Positions 28,479 through 37,331 of a DNA stretch of 64,000 bases are shown in pieces (positions within the stretch are counted from its first letter, which is position 1; the number at the start of each line of letters is the position of its first letter). The stretch spans positions 1 to 64,000 of the forward strand of contig JAKZES010000024.1 of the NCBI GenBank assembly GCA_022548915.1, in the 5' to 3' direction. The notes under the pieces are model-generated. The model was not told the origin of the DNA and made no database searches. It was given only the letters and a program-made list of their open reading frames with translations. The stretch is from Verrucomicrobiaceae bacterium E54 (GTDB taxonomy: Bacteria > Verrucomicrobiota > Verrucomicrobiia > Verrucomicrobiales > Akkermansiaceae). The translations under genes and the position numbers were made by a program.

Positions 28479-30637
28479 TCCGCGACCACCATGAAGTCAT
28501 CGAGGAGGCGACCCGCCTCATCCATGACCTTGAGGATGGCGTGATCGCCACTGCCGACCGCGAACGGCTGATGGAGCTGATGCGCTCCGATGGAGCCATC
28601 CGCCGACGTTACATGGAGCAGCTGCAACTCTCGGCTCTCATCCAGCAGTCCGCCGAGACGCGGGCGGAGCTCGGCACGATGCCGATCAGCTCCGAAACCC
28701 TGCAGCGCGAGAAACGGCGAAGCGTTGTGCTTTCCCTCAGCTACGCCGCCGCGGCAGTGGTGGCGCTGGGACTCGGAATGCTGCTCTATCAGGTCAGCCA
28801 GCCGGACCCCTCGAGCACGGTGGTGCTCGACAGCTCGAGCGATGCCTCCTTCGCCATCGTTCAGGGCAACGAGGACGACGGCGGGCAGCTCGGGCCGGGC
28901 GATCAAGTCACGCTCCAGCGCGGCCTGCTCCGCTTGCGGTTTCCCTCCGGCGTCGAGGCCTTGATCGAAGGTCCTTCCCAGATCGAGCTGATTTCCGCGT
29001 CCACTGTCCGCATGGATGCCGGCATGGGTTGGTTCCGGGTGCCCGAGGAAGGCCGCGGCTTCACGGTCCGGACCGAGCTCGGCCGGATCGTCGACCTCGG
29101 AACCGAATTCGGCATCCGGTTCGCCCGCGGCGACCAACTCGAAGTCCACGTCCAGACCGGCCGGGTCGAAGTTCTGCCGTCGGTTCCGGGGGCCGGAAAG
29201 GTCGGGTTGAACGGAGGAACGGCGCTGAGCTTCGACTCCTCTGGCCGCAGCCACCCGATCGACCTCCGACCGAGCCTGTTCCGACGTCAGTTCTCGAAGG
29301 CTATTCCGCGCGTCCACTGGTCCTTCGACACCGTCGTCGACGGGGCCTTCCCCGCCAGCGGCAGCTTCGACGGCGTCGAAAGCCACGCCCTGCGGCTACG
29401 GAACCGGCAAGGTGAGGTCTCCCGGCCGGTAGAATCGCAGATCGACGGGGTCTTTGGCAGGGCGTTGTCATTGAAGGCCGGCGGACTCTTCGCCGAGTCC
29501 GACTTCCCCGGCATCGATGGCGACGCGCCGCGCACCGTCGCCGTCTGGATCCGCCACCGCACCGCCCCCTCTGCCACGGAAACCGACCCCCGCACCGGGG
29601 CCGGCGCAACCCCTCCGGCCGGCGACCAGGCCTACCTGCTCAACTACACCAATGCCGGCCTGACAACCGCCACGGGTGCAACCGGGGTGACGCTCTCAGC
29701 CGGCACCACCTACTCGCTCGAGTTTCAGGCCGCCGCCCTGCCCGAATCGGGAACAACCGATTACCGGGTGGAACTCGTCGCCTTCAGCGCGGCCGATGAC
29801 GACACCCGCCGCCTTGACTCCCGGGTCGGCAGCAGTCCCGGCAAGGTGGTTGCTGTGGCAGAAGGAGTGGTTCGCGCCACCGACCCCGCGGTCCGTGGTC
29901 GCGCCTCCTTCACCCCGGCTTCCGGCGACCCGCATCTGGGCCGGGAACTCGGCATCCGCCTGATCAAGCCGGGCGCGCCGGTGCTTTACGACGAGATCCG
30001 ACTCGCCACCCATCGCCGCGCTGAACCTCCGGTTTTCGTCTTTTCCGAAGACTTCGAGGTGCCGCAGGTCAGCGGCTACGCCGAGCAGACCCTGCCCTAC
30101 CGCGGCTGGATCGGAGCGCGGCCTCATGGCCAGTCACCCATCGAAAGCGGCTTCGGAGCCGAACACCACGGCCTGTTCAGTGATCGTCCGGTCGGTGCCA
30201 CTCCCGTCGTCGCCTGGGGCACACCGGGCTCCGCTTCGGCATGGGCCGGCTTCATGCTGCCGGGCCGCCCGCCGGTTTGGACCGTGATGAATGCCCGCGG
30301 CTACCACGACGCCCGTGGACCCGAACCGCTGCTTCCAGACGTGTGGACCCATGTCGCCACCGTGTGCACCGGGCGCAGAAGCGAGGACGGCCGGCCCGAG
30401 ATTCTCCATTACATCGACGGCAGATTGGCGGAAACCGTGAGCCACTTCCCCGCCCCACTTGCCAGTTCCGCCGCGGACTCCACCGGTTTGCGGATCGGCC
30501 GCCTGCCGGGCAGCGCCCCCGGCGGCCCCACCCTCGACGCCGACATCGACGAACTCCACATCCTCCGCGCCGCCCTCGGCGAAGAGGAGATCTGGCGGTT
30601 GATGGACGAAAACCGCCCGGTCGTCGCAGGGGAATGA
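28475..30637 (+). CDS. FecR-type membrane protein with LamG domain and inserted EDFE domain
   Basis: 720-residue single-span protein, probably the regulator of the ECF sigma factor encoded just before it. Residues 1-85 are a cytoplasmic helical part that could bind sigma. One membrane helix lies at about 84-105, and a FecR domain at about 115-240 (FTVRTELGRIVDLGTEFGIR). A LamG/concanavalin-like domain runs from about 278 to 710. The LamG domain is split: strand RTVAVWIRHR (353-362) resumes at VVAWGTPGSASAWAGFM (578-594). The roughly 215 residues between them resemble the N-terminal domain of the protein at 37445, in permuted order. It ends IDELHILRAALGEEEIWRLM. Confidence 0.85.
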   Translation: MIRDHHEVIEEATRLIHDLEDGVIATADRERLMELMRSDGAIRRRYMEQLQLSALIQQSAETRAELGTMPISSETLQREKRRSVVLSLSYAAAAVVALGLGMLLYQVSQPDPSSTVVLDSSSDASFAIVQGNEDDGGQLGPGDQVTLQRGLLRLRFPSGVEALIEGPSQIELISASTVRMDAGMGWFRVPEEGRGFTVRTELGRIVDLGTEFGIRFARGDQLEVHVQTGRVEVLPSVPGAGKVGLNGGTALSFDSSGRSHPIDLRPSLFRRQFSKAIPRVHWSFDTVVDGAFPASGSFDGVESHALRLRNRQGEVSRPVESQIDGVFGRALSLKAGGLFAESDFPGIDGDAPRTVAVWIRHRTAPSATETDPRTGAGATPPAGDQAYLLNYTNAGLTTATGATGVTLSAGTTYSLEFQAAALPESGTTDYRVELVAFSAADDDTRRLDSRVGSSPGKVVAVAEGVVRATDPAVRGRASFTPASGDPHLGRELGIRLIKPGAPVLYDEIRLATHRRAEPPVFVFSEDFEVPQVSGYAEQTLPYRGWIGARPHGQSPIESGFGAEHHGLFSDRPVGATPVVAWGTPGSASAWAGFMLPGRPPVWTVMNARGYHDARGPEPLLPDVWTHVATVCTGRRSEDGRPEILHYIDGRLAETVSHFPAPLASSAADSTGLRIGRLPGSAPGGPTLDADIDELHILRAALGEEEIWRLMDENRPVVAGE

Positions 30638-30773
30638 GACCCGCAAAAGCGGGTCGCCAGAGTCATCAGGGGCGATGGTGATTGCGACGCTCTACTGCAG
30701 AAAGTAGTTGGGGCAGGATCAGCCTCCACACCTGCGGACGATGTTTTGCGGGTATCTGGTCGTGGCGACCCGC
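30638..30773. repeat. hairpin pair between the FecR/LamG gene and the transposase
   Basis: GACCCGC-AAAA-GCGGGTC at 30638-30655 is a perfect seven-base-stem hairpin that begins right after the stop codon. GCGGGTCGCCAG (30649-30660) recurs in inverted orientation as GTGGCGACCCGC (30762-30773), 11 of 12 matching. It may be a terminator or the cognate REP palindromes of the neighbouring REP-type transposase. Nothing coding was seen in this gap. Confidence 0.5.
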
Positions 30774-30822
30774 CCGCTCACGAACGAGGGGCCAGGCGTG
30801 ACTCCCGTCCCGATCCCGCACG

Positions 30823-31899
30823 CTATCCCACCGGATCCTTTTGCAGGTTCCTCATGGCGTAGAGCCGCTCGGGCTTCTTCCTCAATTCCAATCCGCGGAG
30901 GCTGCGCGCACCTTTCCGACGCTTCTCGGAAAACCACTCCCGACGTTCGCGGAACACCTGCTCGACGTAGTCCCGCGAACCGATCGCCGCTCCGTCGGTG
31001 AAGTATCTCACCCGGCATCGCAGGTATTCCGCCTGACTCAGCCGTCCCCCGTCAGCGAGCACCTCCAGCGCCTTTTGCCGGGAGATCCGCTTCTTTGATA
31101 ACGTTGCTGCCTCCTCACCCCTTGCTCTCTCTACATGGCGCCGGTGATTCGCAAGCGGCACCCCGAAGAGCTCGCAGCGCCAACAAGCCAAGGCCTCCTC
31201 CACGCCGAGGCTTTCGTTTCGTGGACCACCGTGGGGATCCAGGCTCACCAGCCACTTCAACGCCTCGCGTGCCACGTGCCCGCCGGCCACCGCCTCGGCA
31301 TAGCCGCACCAGCGGTAATCCTTGGGATCGTCACAGATCTTCGCCCGCACCGGATTCAGGTCGATGTAGGCGGCCATCGTTTGCAACGCGCGGCACTCCC
31401 CCTGCACCAGCACCGAGCGGAAGCGGTCCTCCCAAAGGGTTCCGCGGCGCTGGTGACGCCGGTTGAACCACTGCGTGAAGCGTTGCTTCAACACCTTCAT
31501 GAACTGGCTGACGTTCCACATCCGCGAAAACCACTTCTCGCGCAACGCCTCGGCCCATTCCTCCGAACCGGTCTCTCTGAGGTGGCGAAGTTCCCACTCC
31601 AGGTCGCCCGCCTGCTTGTCACCAAGTGTCGAGCGTACCCGGGCCACCAACTCCACGTCATCGGGCAGATCTTCGTCGGCTGGCCGCTTCGGCACCTCGA
31701 CCAGGATGTGGAAGTGATTGGACATCAGGCAGTAGGCGATGATCCGCAAGCCGTAGAGCCGCTCGTAGCAGCGCATCAATTTCAGAAAATGCTCCTTCTC
31801 CGCCGGACCCAGCACGAACTCCCGGTTCACCACCCGCGAAACGCAGTGGTAGAAGGCCCGATCCATCGACTCGGGTGCGAGCATGCGGGGACGTCTCAT
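30823..31899 (-). CDS. REP-associated tyrosine (Y1/HUH) transposase
   Basis: 358-residue protein of the Y1_Tnp/RAYT family. It starts with the typical MDRAFYHCVSRVVNREFV block. The HUH motif is in LMSNHFHILVEVP. The probable catalytic Tyr is in MAAYIDLNPVRAKI. GTLWEDRFRSVLV is also typical. A basic C-terminal extension of about 120 residues may bind DNA. Such proteins cut and join palindromic REP DNA as single strands. The ATG 31899 is chosen because the family begins there. It lies on the opposite strand between an intact LamG gene end and a duplicate fragment of that end. Confidence 0.9.
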   Translation of the reverse strand: MRRPRMLAPESMDRAFYHCVSRVVNREFVLGPAEKEHFLKLMRCYERLYGLRIIAYCLMSNHFHILVEVPKRPADEDLPDDVELVARVRSTLGDKQAGDLEWELRHLRETGSEEWAEALREKWFSRMWNVSQFMKVLKQRFTQWFNRRHQRRGTLWEDRFRSVLVQGECRALQTMAAYIDLNPVRAKICDDPKDYRWCGYAEAVAGGHVAREALKWLVSLDPHGGPRNESLGVEEALACWRCELFGVPLANHRRHVERARGEEAATLSKKRISRQKALEVLADGGRLSQAEYLRCRVRYFTDGAAIGSRDYVEQVFRERREWFSEKRRKGARSLRGLELRKKPERLYAMRNLQKDPVG

Positions 31900-31964
31900 G
31901 CCGCCAATCCAATCAAACCCCGTCGAGACCGCAAGATTTCTTTTAAAGGGACAGGTAATATACA

Positions 31965-32095
31965 ACGGTACCGGCGCAGCCCCCGGGGACCCGACCCTCG
32001 ACGCCGACATCGACGAACTCCACATCCTCCGCGCTGCCCTCAGCGACGACGAGATCTCGACGCTCATGGAACAAAACGTCGTGGATTTCCGCTAA
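31965..32095 (+). pseudogene. 3'-end fragment of a second FecR/LamG-type gene
   Basis: The frame encodes GTGAAPGDPTLDADIDELHI continuing LRAALSDDEISTLMEQN before a stop. It matches the last 40 residues of the FecR/LamG protein ending at 30637 (GSAPGGPTLDADIDELHILR...), and the DNA is almost identical over about 45 bases. No start, membrane span or FecR part is present. It is either the tail of a destroyed paralogue or a duplicated end created when the transposase region moved in. Confidence 0.75.
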
Positions 32096-32096
32096 G

Positions 32097-32320
32097 AGGT
32101 CGATCGCTGAATCCCCGGCAGCATCTTGGACAAGCCCAGAAGGAAGGCCGCAATGAGAAAGGAGACTCCTGTTCGGCCCGACCCACGGCACCTCAGCGGT
32201 CTCGACCCTGCCACCCTTGCCGAGAATGCGTGGAACCCGGGCCCCGAGCAGTATCTGATGCTCGAAGAACTTGAGGTGCTTCCAGTTGCGCACCTGGGTG
32301 TCGTGAACCGTGCCAGGCTC
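32097..32320 (-). pseudogene. frameshifted relic of an ISL3-family transposase N-terminus
   Basis: On the minus strand the frame gives TQVRNWKHLKFFEHQILLGA then RVPRI and VETAEVPWV. This matches the ISL3 transposase pattern R-x-W-x-H-L-x-F-F-x-H...ARVPR...VPWA. After about 32170 the similarity continues in another frame as FLIAAFLLGLSKMLP, corresponding to the FTLLFEAFLL..LA..MP block. The catalytic domain is absent. It is a decayed insertion-sequence fragment next to the REP-type transposase. Confidence 0.55.
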
Positions 32321-32340
32321 AAAAAAAAAACACGTTTCTG

Positions 32341-32367
32341 CGTAACCTTTCTTCACGGAGCCTATTC
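32341..32367 (+). promoter_or_regulatory. candidate ECF-type promoter of the PEP-CTERM gene
   Basis: CGTAAC at 32341-32346, 16 bases, TATTC at 32363-32367. It follows an A10 run (32321-32330). The spacing is identical to the site before the sigma gene. The transcript would begin near 32374, close to the ATG at 32377. Confidence 0.55.
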
Positions 32368-32376
32368 AGTAGCGAG

Positions 32377-33153
32377 ATGCATCGATCCGTCCAACTCCAA
32401 CCGCCCCTTCCCCGTATTGTGAAACAACTCCTGACTCCCACCATCGCACTCGGACTTGCCGGAGCCGCATCGGCGGCTGTCGTGTTTACCGAAGACTTTG
32501 AAGGTTACGGGAACGCCGACGACAATACGGTTGCCACCTACGACCAGTATCCTCCTACTCCCACTGGCTGGGTTGCCGCAAATACCGGTTTCAATGCATC
32601 CCAGTCCGGGCTGAATTTGGTCGGAACCAACACGGTTTACAGCTTCCGCTACACGAACAGCGGGCTTACCACCACCGACGGACAGATCGGCAACTTGGCT
32701 GCGGGCACCTACACCATCAGCTTTGATGTGTTGTTCGACAACGGTAATGCCAGCCCGTTCAGCGTGTATTTGGGGACCTTCGCCACTGCGGACGATGCCG
32801 ACCGGCGCGACGCGGCCTCCGGTGCCACCTCCGACTTCAGCGCCCTTCTCGCACGGGTGGATGGTGAATACAATGCTGGCACTCCTGCCTGGGAATTCTC
32901 GTCAGGTGGAACTGATAACGATTCCCAAGCCTTCAGCAATTCGACTGCCACCTCCACCACGGTGACCTTCACCTACATCTCCGATGGGACTGAGACCACA
33001 GCCGGGCAAGACGTGGCACTCCGCCTGGACGGTGCCACAACCACCGGCAACATTGACAACGTCAGCGTTGATTTTGTCGCCATTCCCGAGCCCTCCGCTG
33101 CTCTTCTCGGTGGTATTGGCTGCCTGATGCTGCTGCGCCGCCGCCGTCGATAA
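32377..33153 (+). CDS. PEP-CTERM exported protein with EDFE-type domain
   Basis: 258-residue secreted protein. A signal peptide ends near AGAASA (about residue 33), followed immediately by VVFTEDFEGY. The jelly-roll-like body carries YTNSGLTTTDGQIGNLAAG, a pattern shared with the 1533-residue protein at 37445 and with the insert in the FecR/LamG protein. The end is a PEP-CTERM sorting signal: IPEPSA, a hydrophobic helix and five arginines, which directs processing by an exosortase. The start may be ATG 32377 (nearly leaderless) or GTG 32419. A strong terminator follows. Confidence 0.85.
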   Translation: MHRSVQLQPPLPRIVKQLLTPTIALGLAGAASAAVVFTEDFEGYGNADDNTVATYDQYPPTPTGWVAANTGFNASQSGLNLVGTNTVYSFRYTNSGLTTTDGQIGNLAAGTYTISFDVLFDNGNASPFSVYLGTFATADDADRRDAASGATSDFSALLARVDGEYNAGTPAWEFSSGGTDNDSQAFSNSTATSTTVTFTYISDGTETTAGQDVALRLDGATTTGNIDNVSVDFVAIPEPSAALLGGIGCLMLLRRRRR

Positions 33154-33180
33154 TCTGAGTCGGTAGATGCCTTCACCACC

Positions 33181-33220
33181 AATCGCCACGGCTTGAAAAG
33201 CTGTGGCGATTTTTTATTTT
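33181..33220 (+). terminator. rho-independent terminator after the PEP-CTERM gene
   Basis: The stem AATCGCCACGGCTT (33181-33194) pairs with AAGCTGTGGCGATT (33198-33211), with one G-U pair and a very short loop, followed by a T-rich run through 33220. It ends the PEP-CTERM transcript 27 bases after its stop. Confidence 0.9.
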
Positions 33221-33312
33221 TCCGCCTCCAGCGCACGAGTTCCACCTTGCGATGGCAACGACCGCCAGGACGCACGGTAGCCACTCGCGGACATCCTAGC
33301 TTTTGACAGAAC

Positions 33313-36300
33313 GTGAAGATCTTCCGACCCGTCTTGCTAGTGCTGAATGGGTTGTTGATGGGCCCACCCGCCAATGCCCTGGAATTCACGAATGTCACAC
33401 TGGCGGCCGGCATCGACCATGTGTTTGATCAGGATCCCGCCAATCTGGACACGGACCCGGAGCACCCGGTGATGACGGGGGGTGCGGTGGCGGAGGATTT
33501 CAATGGCGACGGCTGGGTCGACCTGTTTGTGCTGCAGGGCGGATTGAGCCCCAACATGCTCTACATCAACCAAGGGGATGGAACGTTCGTGGAGGAGGCG
33601 GTCAGTCGCGGCGTGGGACAAACTGGCAGGCACACCGCGACCTGCGGGGCCGACTATGACTCGGATGGTGATGTCGATTTGTTGGTGGTCAACGCCGTCG
33701 CCGGTTTCCACTTGTTGCTCACCAATGACGGCACCGGTCATTTCGCGCTGGACACGACACAATTCCCCAATCCCGTGATGAGGAATTCCAGTGCCAGTTG
33801 GGCCGACACCAACGGCGATGGCTTGCTCGACCTGGCCATTGGAGCGTGGAACAACGAGGGTGGCGGTGACCTCTTCCAAGAGGGGGACATCACCATCTAC
33901 CGCAACCAGGGGGCTGGCAGTTTTGTGGCCTACCAAACGATCCCCGGAAGTTGGAACTACGTGCCCCATTTTGCCGATCTCAACGGGGATGGCTGGGTGG
34001 ATTTGCTGCAAGTGGCGGATTTCAGTCAAACCGAATGGTTTTTCAACAATGGCAGCGGCATCTTCCTGCCGGGCGGATCCAGTGACATTGAAAACGGCAT
34101 GGGAGTGGCCACCGGCGACCCAGACAACGACGGGGACCTGGATATCTTCATGACCGCCATTCGTGACGAAAATGTCGATCCCTCGGTGATCCAGTACACA
34201 GGCACGGGGACGAGCGGCAACCGGTTCCTCCGCAATGTCGGCGGCGGAGAATTTGTCGACGCGACGACGCAGGCGGGGGTTCGCGATGGCCACTGGGGCT
34301 GGGGGGCGGTTTTCGGGGATTTCGACAATGACGGCGACGAGGACTTGTACCATGTCAATGGCTGGCCTGCCTACATCGTGGATGAACCCTATGCGGGAAC
34401 TCCCTCGGTGTTGTTTGAAAACAACGGTTCAATGGTGTTTTCCGAGGTGGCCGCCTCATCGGGTGATGCGGCGGATACGGGTCAGGGCAGGTGTGTGGTT
34501 TCTTTCGACTATGACAATGACGGGGATCTCGACCTGTTCATCGTCAACAACAACGTCCTCAACCCCCTTCCCGGCGGACAGTTCACCATCTCGCCCGGGC
34601 AGCCTGTTCTGCTGCGCAACGACACCGCGCCCGCCGGGAATTGGCTCAAGGTGAGGGTGGCCGGGGCAGCTCCCTACCACTCCCATGGCATGGGGGTCCG
34701 GCTCCACTGCAGCTTGCCCGGCAAGAACCAGATGCGCGAGATCAACGCCTCGAGCAATTACAACGGCCACGGTCCCTACCGGATTGCCCACTTCGGTGCC
34801 GGGGCGCAGACGGAATTTCAACAGGTCCGTGCTGCTTTTCCCGGTGGCCGGGAAGTCTGGCGGGACCATGTGGCGGTCAACCAGGAAATCGTCATCCACT
34901 CGCCGAAGGCCTCCGTGACATCCACTCAGGTCGATCCCGCCGAATCCGTGGAGTTCGAGATTCGCGGGGCTGACCTGCCCGCCGGTGCGGTGGTGGTCTG
35001 GAGTTACCTGGGGGTCGATTACGCCAATCCGGCAACCATCCAGTTTACCACACCCGGTGCGCATTCCGTGGTCGCCAGCGTGTATGCCGACTCAAGTGAG
35101 ACCGAACTGCTGTGGGCCGAGCGCCACCCGGTGGAGGTGAATAACACCGGCGCCCCGGTGCCGAGCATTGCACGCCTGTGGAACGAGGAACTGCTGCAAT
35201 CGATTCGCATGGACTTCCCGGACCCGGCCGTGCATGCGCGCAACCTGTTTCACGTTTCCGTGGCGATGTGGGATGCGTGGGCTGCCTACGATCCCACGGC
35301 GGTCGGCTACATTCACCGTGAGGAGCAGAGCCCGGTCGACGTGGAGGCGGCGCGTCACGAGGCCATCAGCTACGCTGCCTACCGGGTTCTTCATCACCGG
35401 TATTCCAAGTCGGTCAACGCTTCAACATCGCTGGTCCTGTTCGATGCGAGAATGGCGGCACTGGGATATCCCACTGCCACGACGACATTGACCGGGGACA
35501 GCCCCGCCGCCGTCGGCAACCGGGTGGCTGCGGCAGTGCTCGCCTGGGGGGAGAGTGACGGATCGCGGGAAGACACCTTTTACGACGACCCGTCATACGA
35601 GCCTGTCAATGCCCCGATGCGGATCGAACTCTCCGGCACCACGCTGGCTGACCCCAACAGGTGGCAGCCGCTTCGCTTCACTCGGGCATTTACCCAGAAC
35701 GGACTGACCACCAGCACTACCCAGGTCTTTGTTGGTTCTCACTGGGGGTGGGTCCGGCCGTTTGCCCTCGCGAATGAATCGCCGATCCACCTTGATCCCG
35801 GCCTGCCGCCGCAGTTGGGGGGCCAGGGAGACACGGCATACAAGCAGGGCAATCTGGACGTCATCCGGTTCAGCAGTTGGCTGGATCCGGATGACGGGGT
35901 GATGATCGATATTTCCCCGAAGTCGAAGGGGCTCAACTCCCTGGGGGCCAATGATGGCACCGGGCATGGGACGGCTCCCAATCCGGTCACCGGTGAACCT
36001 TACCAAGAACAATGGGTCAAACGGGCTGATTACGGCCGAGTGATTGCCGAATTCTGGGCAGACGGACCGGAATCCGAGACGCCGCCAGGGCATTGGAACA
36101 AACTGGCCAACCAAGTCGCCGACCATCCGCTTGCCGACAAGAGATTCAGGGGACAGGGGCCGGTGCTGGATGAGCTTGAGTGGGATGTAAAATTGTATTT
36201 TGCACTCAACGCCGCGCTGCACGACTCAGCGGTCGCTGCATGGGGATGCAAGCGATATTACGACTATATCCGACCAATCAGTGCGATCCGCCACATGAGT

Positions 36301-37080
36301 GGCAGCGGGATTTTGCCCGAAGTGGCCGGCCTCGTGGAAAAAATCACCGCCGAATCCTCCGCCCCCGGTGAGCGTCACGCGGCACTGGTCGCCGGTGACG
36401 CATCCATTGGTGACACCGCCATTTATGCCTGGGGAGGAGAGCCCGCTGATCCGGTGACTGAGTATTCCGGAAGTGAGTGGATCCTGGGGGTGGACTGGCT
36501 GCCGTATCAACGGGATACCTTTGTCACTCCGGCATTCGCCGGCTACGTGTCGGGCCACAGCACATTCAGCCGGGCAGCTGCCGAGGTGCTCGCCTACTTC
36601 ACCGGCACTCCCTATTTTCCCGGCGGGCTGGGAAGTTACACCAAGAAGGCCGGAAGTCTGGAATTTGAATACGGGCCCTCGACGGATGTCACCCTGGAAT
36701 GGGCGACCTACTATGACGCGGCGGATGAGGCGGGAATTTCACGGCTCTATGGTGGTATTCATGTCCCCGCTGATGATGGCCCCGGCCGAATCATGGGTTC
36801 CACGGCTGGAATCAGGGCGATGAGACTGGCTGAAAAATATTATGATGGAACCATTCTTGCGCAGCCGATCCGTGCGAAGTCGATCAGGAATGGAGGGCAG
36901 TTTATCGTCCAAGCCGATGTGATTCGGGGGATGTACATGAAACTGCAGTCCAGCTCGGATCTTACAGATTGGGAAGACATTACAGAGCCTCAGCAGATCC
37001 TTGATCCCAACCCGAGTTGGACGATTGACAGTACTTTGCCCAAGTATTTTTTCCGGGTTGTACAGCAGCCATCGCCCTGA
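33313..37080 (+). CDS. exported FG-GAP/UnbV and vanadium-haloperoxidase-like fusion protein
   Basis: 1255-residue secreted protein starting at GTG 33313 with a signal peptide ending near ANA (22). Residues 50-430 carry FG-GAP repeats (DFNGDGWVDLFV, DSDGDVDLLV, DFDNDGDEDLYH). An ASPIC/UnbV-like block with FPGGREVW lies at about 450-530 and a PKD-like beta domain at about 540-610. Residues 615-1190 form a vanadium-dependent haloperoxidase/PAP2-like domain with K980-x6-R987-P, SGHS with His1082, and SR-x5-H with Arg1144 and His1150. If active, it would halogenate organics or act as an acid phosphatase. The DNA looks visibly less GC-rich than its neighbours. Confidence 0.82.
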   Translation: MKIFRPVLLVLNGLLMGPPANALEFTNVTLAAGIDHVFDQDPANLDTDPEHPVMTGGAVAEDFNGDGWVDLFVLQGGLSPNMLYINQGDGTFVEEAVSRGVGQTGRHTATCGADYDSDGDVDLLVVNAVAGFHLLLTNDGTGHFALDTTQFPNPVMRNSSASWADTNGDGLLDLAIGAWNNEGGGDLFQEGDITIYRNQGAGSFVAYQTIPGSWNYVPHFADLNGDGWVDLLQVADFSQTEWFFNNGSGIFLPGGSSDIENGMGVATGDPDNDGDLDIFMTAIRDENVDPSVIQYTGTGTSGNRFLRNVGGGEFVDATTQAGVRDGHWGWGAVFGDFDNDGDEDLYHVNGWPAYIVDEPYAGTPSVLFENNGSMVFSEVAASSGDAADTGQGRCVVSFDYDNDGDLDLFIVNNNVLNPLPGGQFTISPGQPVLLRNDTAPAGNWLKVRVAGAAPYHSHGMGVRLHCSLPGKNQMREINASSNYNGHGPYRIAHFGAGAQTEFQQVRAAFPGGREVWRDHVAVNQEIVIHSPKASVTSTQVDPAESVEFEIRGADLPAGAVVVWSYLGVDYANPATIQFTTPGAHSVVASVYADSSETELLWAERHPVEVNNTGAPVPSIARLWNEELLQSIRMDFPDPAVHARNLFHVSVAMWDAWAAYDPTAVGYIHREEQSPVDVEAARHEAISYAAYRVLHHRYSKSVNASTSLVLFDARMAALGYPTATTTLTGDSPAAVGNRVAAAVLAWGESDGSREDTFYDDPSYEPVNAPMRIELSGTTLADPNRWQPLRFTRAFTQNGLTTSTTQVFVGSHWGWVRPFALANESPIHLDPGLPPQLGGQGDTAYKQGNLDVIRFSSWLDPDDGVMIDISPKSKGLNSLGANDGTGHGTAPNPVTGEPYQEQWVKRADYGRVIAEFWADGPESETPPGHWNKLANQVADHPLADKRFRGQGPVLDELEWDVKLYFALNAALHDSAVAAWGCKRYYDYIRPISAIRHMSGSGILPEVAGLVEKITAESSAPGERHAALVAGDASIGDTAIYAWGGEPADPVTEYSGSEWILGVDWLPYQRDTFVTPAFAGYVSGHSTFSRAAAEVLAYFTGTPYFPGGLGSYTKKAGSLEFEYGPSTDVTLEWATYYDAADEAGISRLYGGIHVPADDGPGRIMGSTAGIRAMRLAEKYYDGTILAQPIRAKSIRNGGQFIVQADVIRGMYMKLQSSSDLTDWEDITEPQQILDPNPSWTIDSTLPKYFFRVVQQPSP

Positions 37081-37331
37081 CACGGTTTCCCTTGGCGAGA
37101 CACCGACGCGTCCGATCTCATGGACATTTACCGGGTGAGTACTGCCTACACTTGCACAAGCACCAAAATGTAGTGCCCCCTAGAGGTTGAACAGCCATTT
37201 GTCCTATGAAGTGGCCTACTCAGTGAGACAGGCAGGAGGAGAATATCCCCGCCAATCCTCCGCGCTGGCCATGCGCCGCCGCATCATGCTCGGGGACCAA
37301 GGCCACCGGGTAGGGAACTCATCGGAAAATC
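37081..37331. other. intergenic stretch without a recognised gene
   Basis: About 250 bases after the haloperoxidase gene. I see no convincing coding frame, terminator hairpin or RNA gene. Base composition is mixed, and a short frame with MRRRIMLGDQGHRVGNSS lacks context. The ECF-type promoter of the next gene begins at 37332. Confidence 0.4.
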
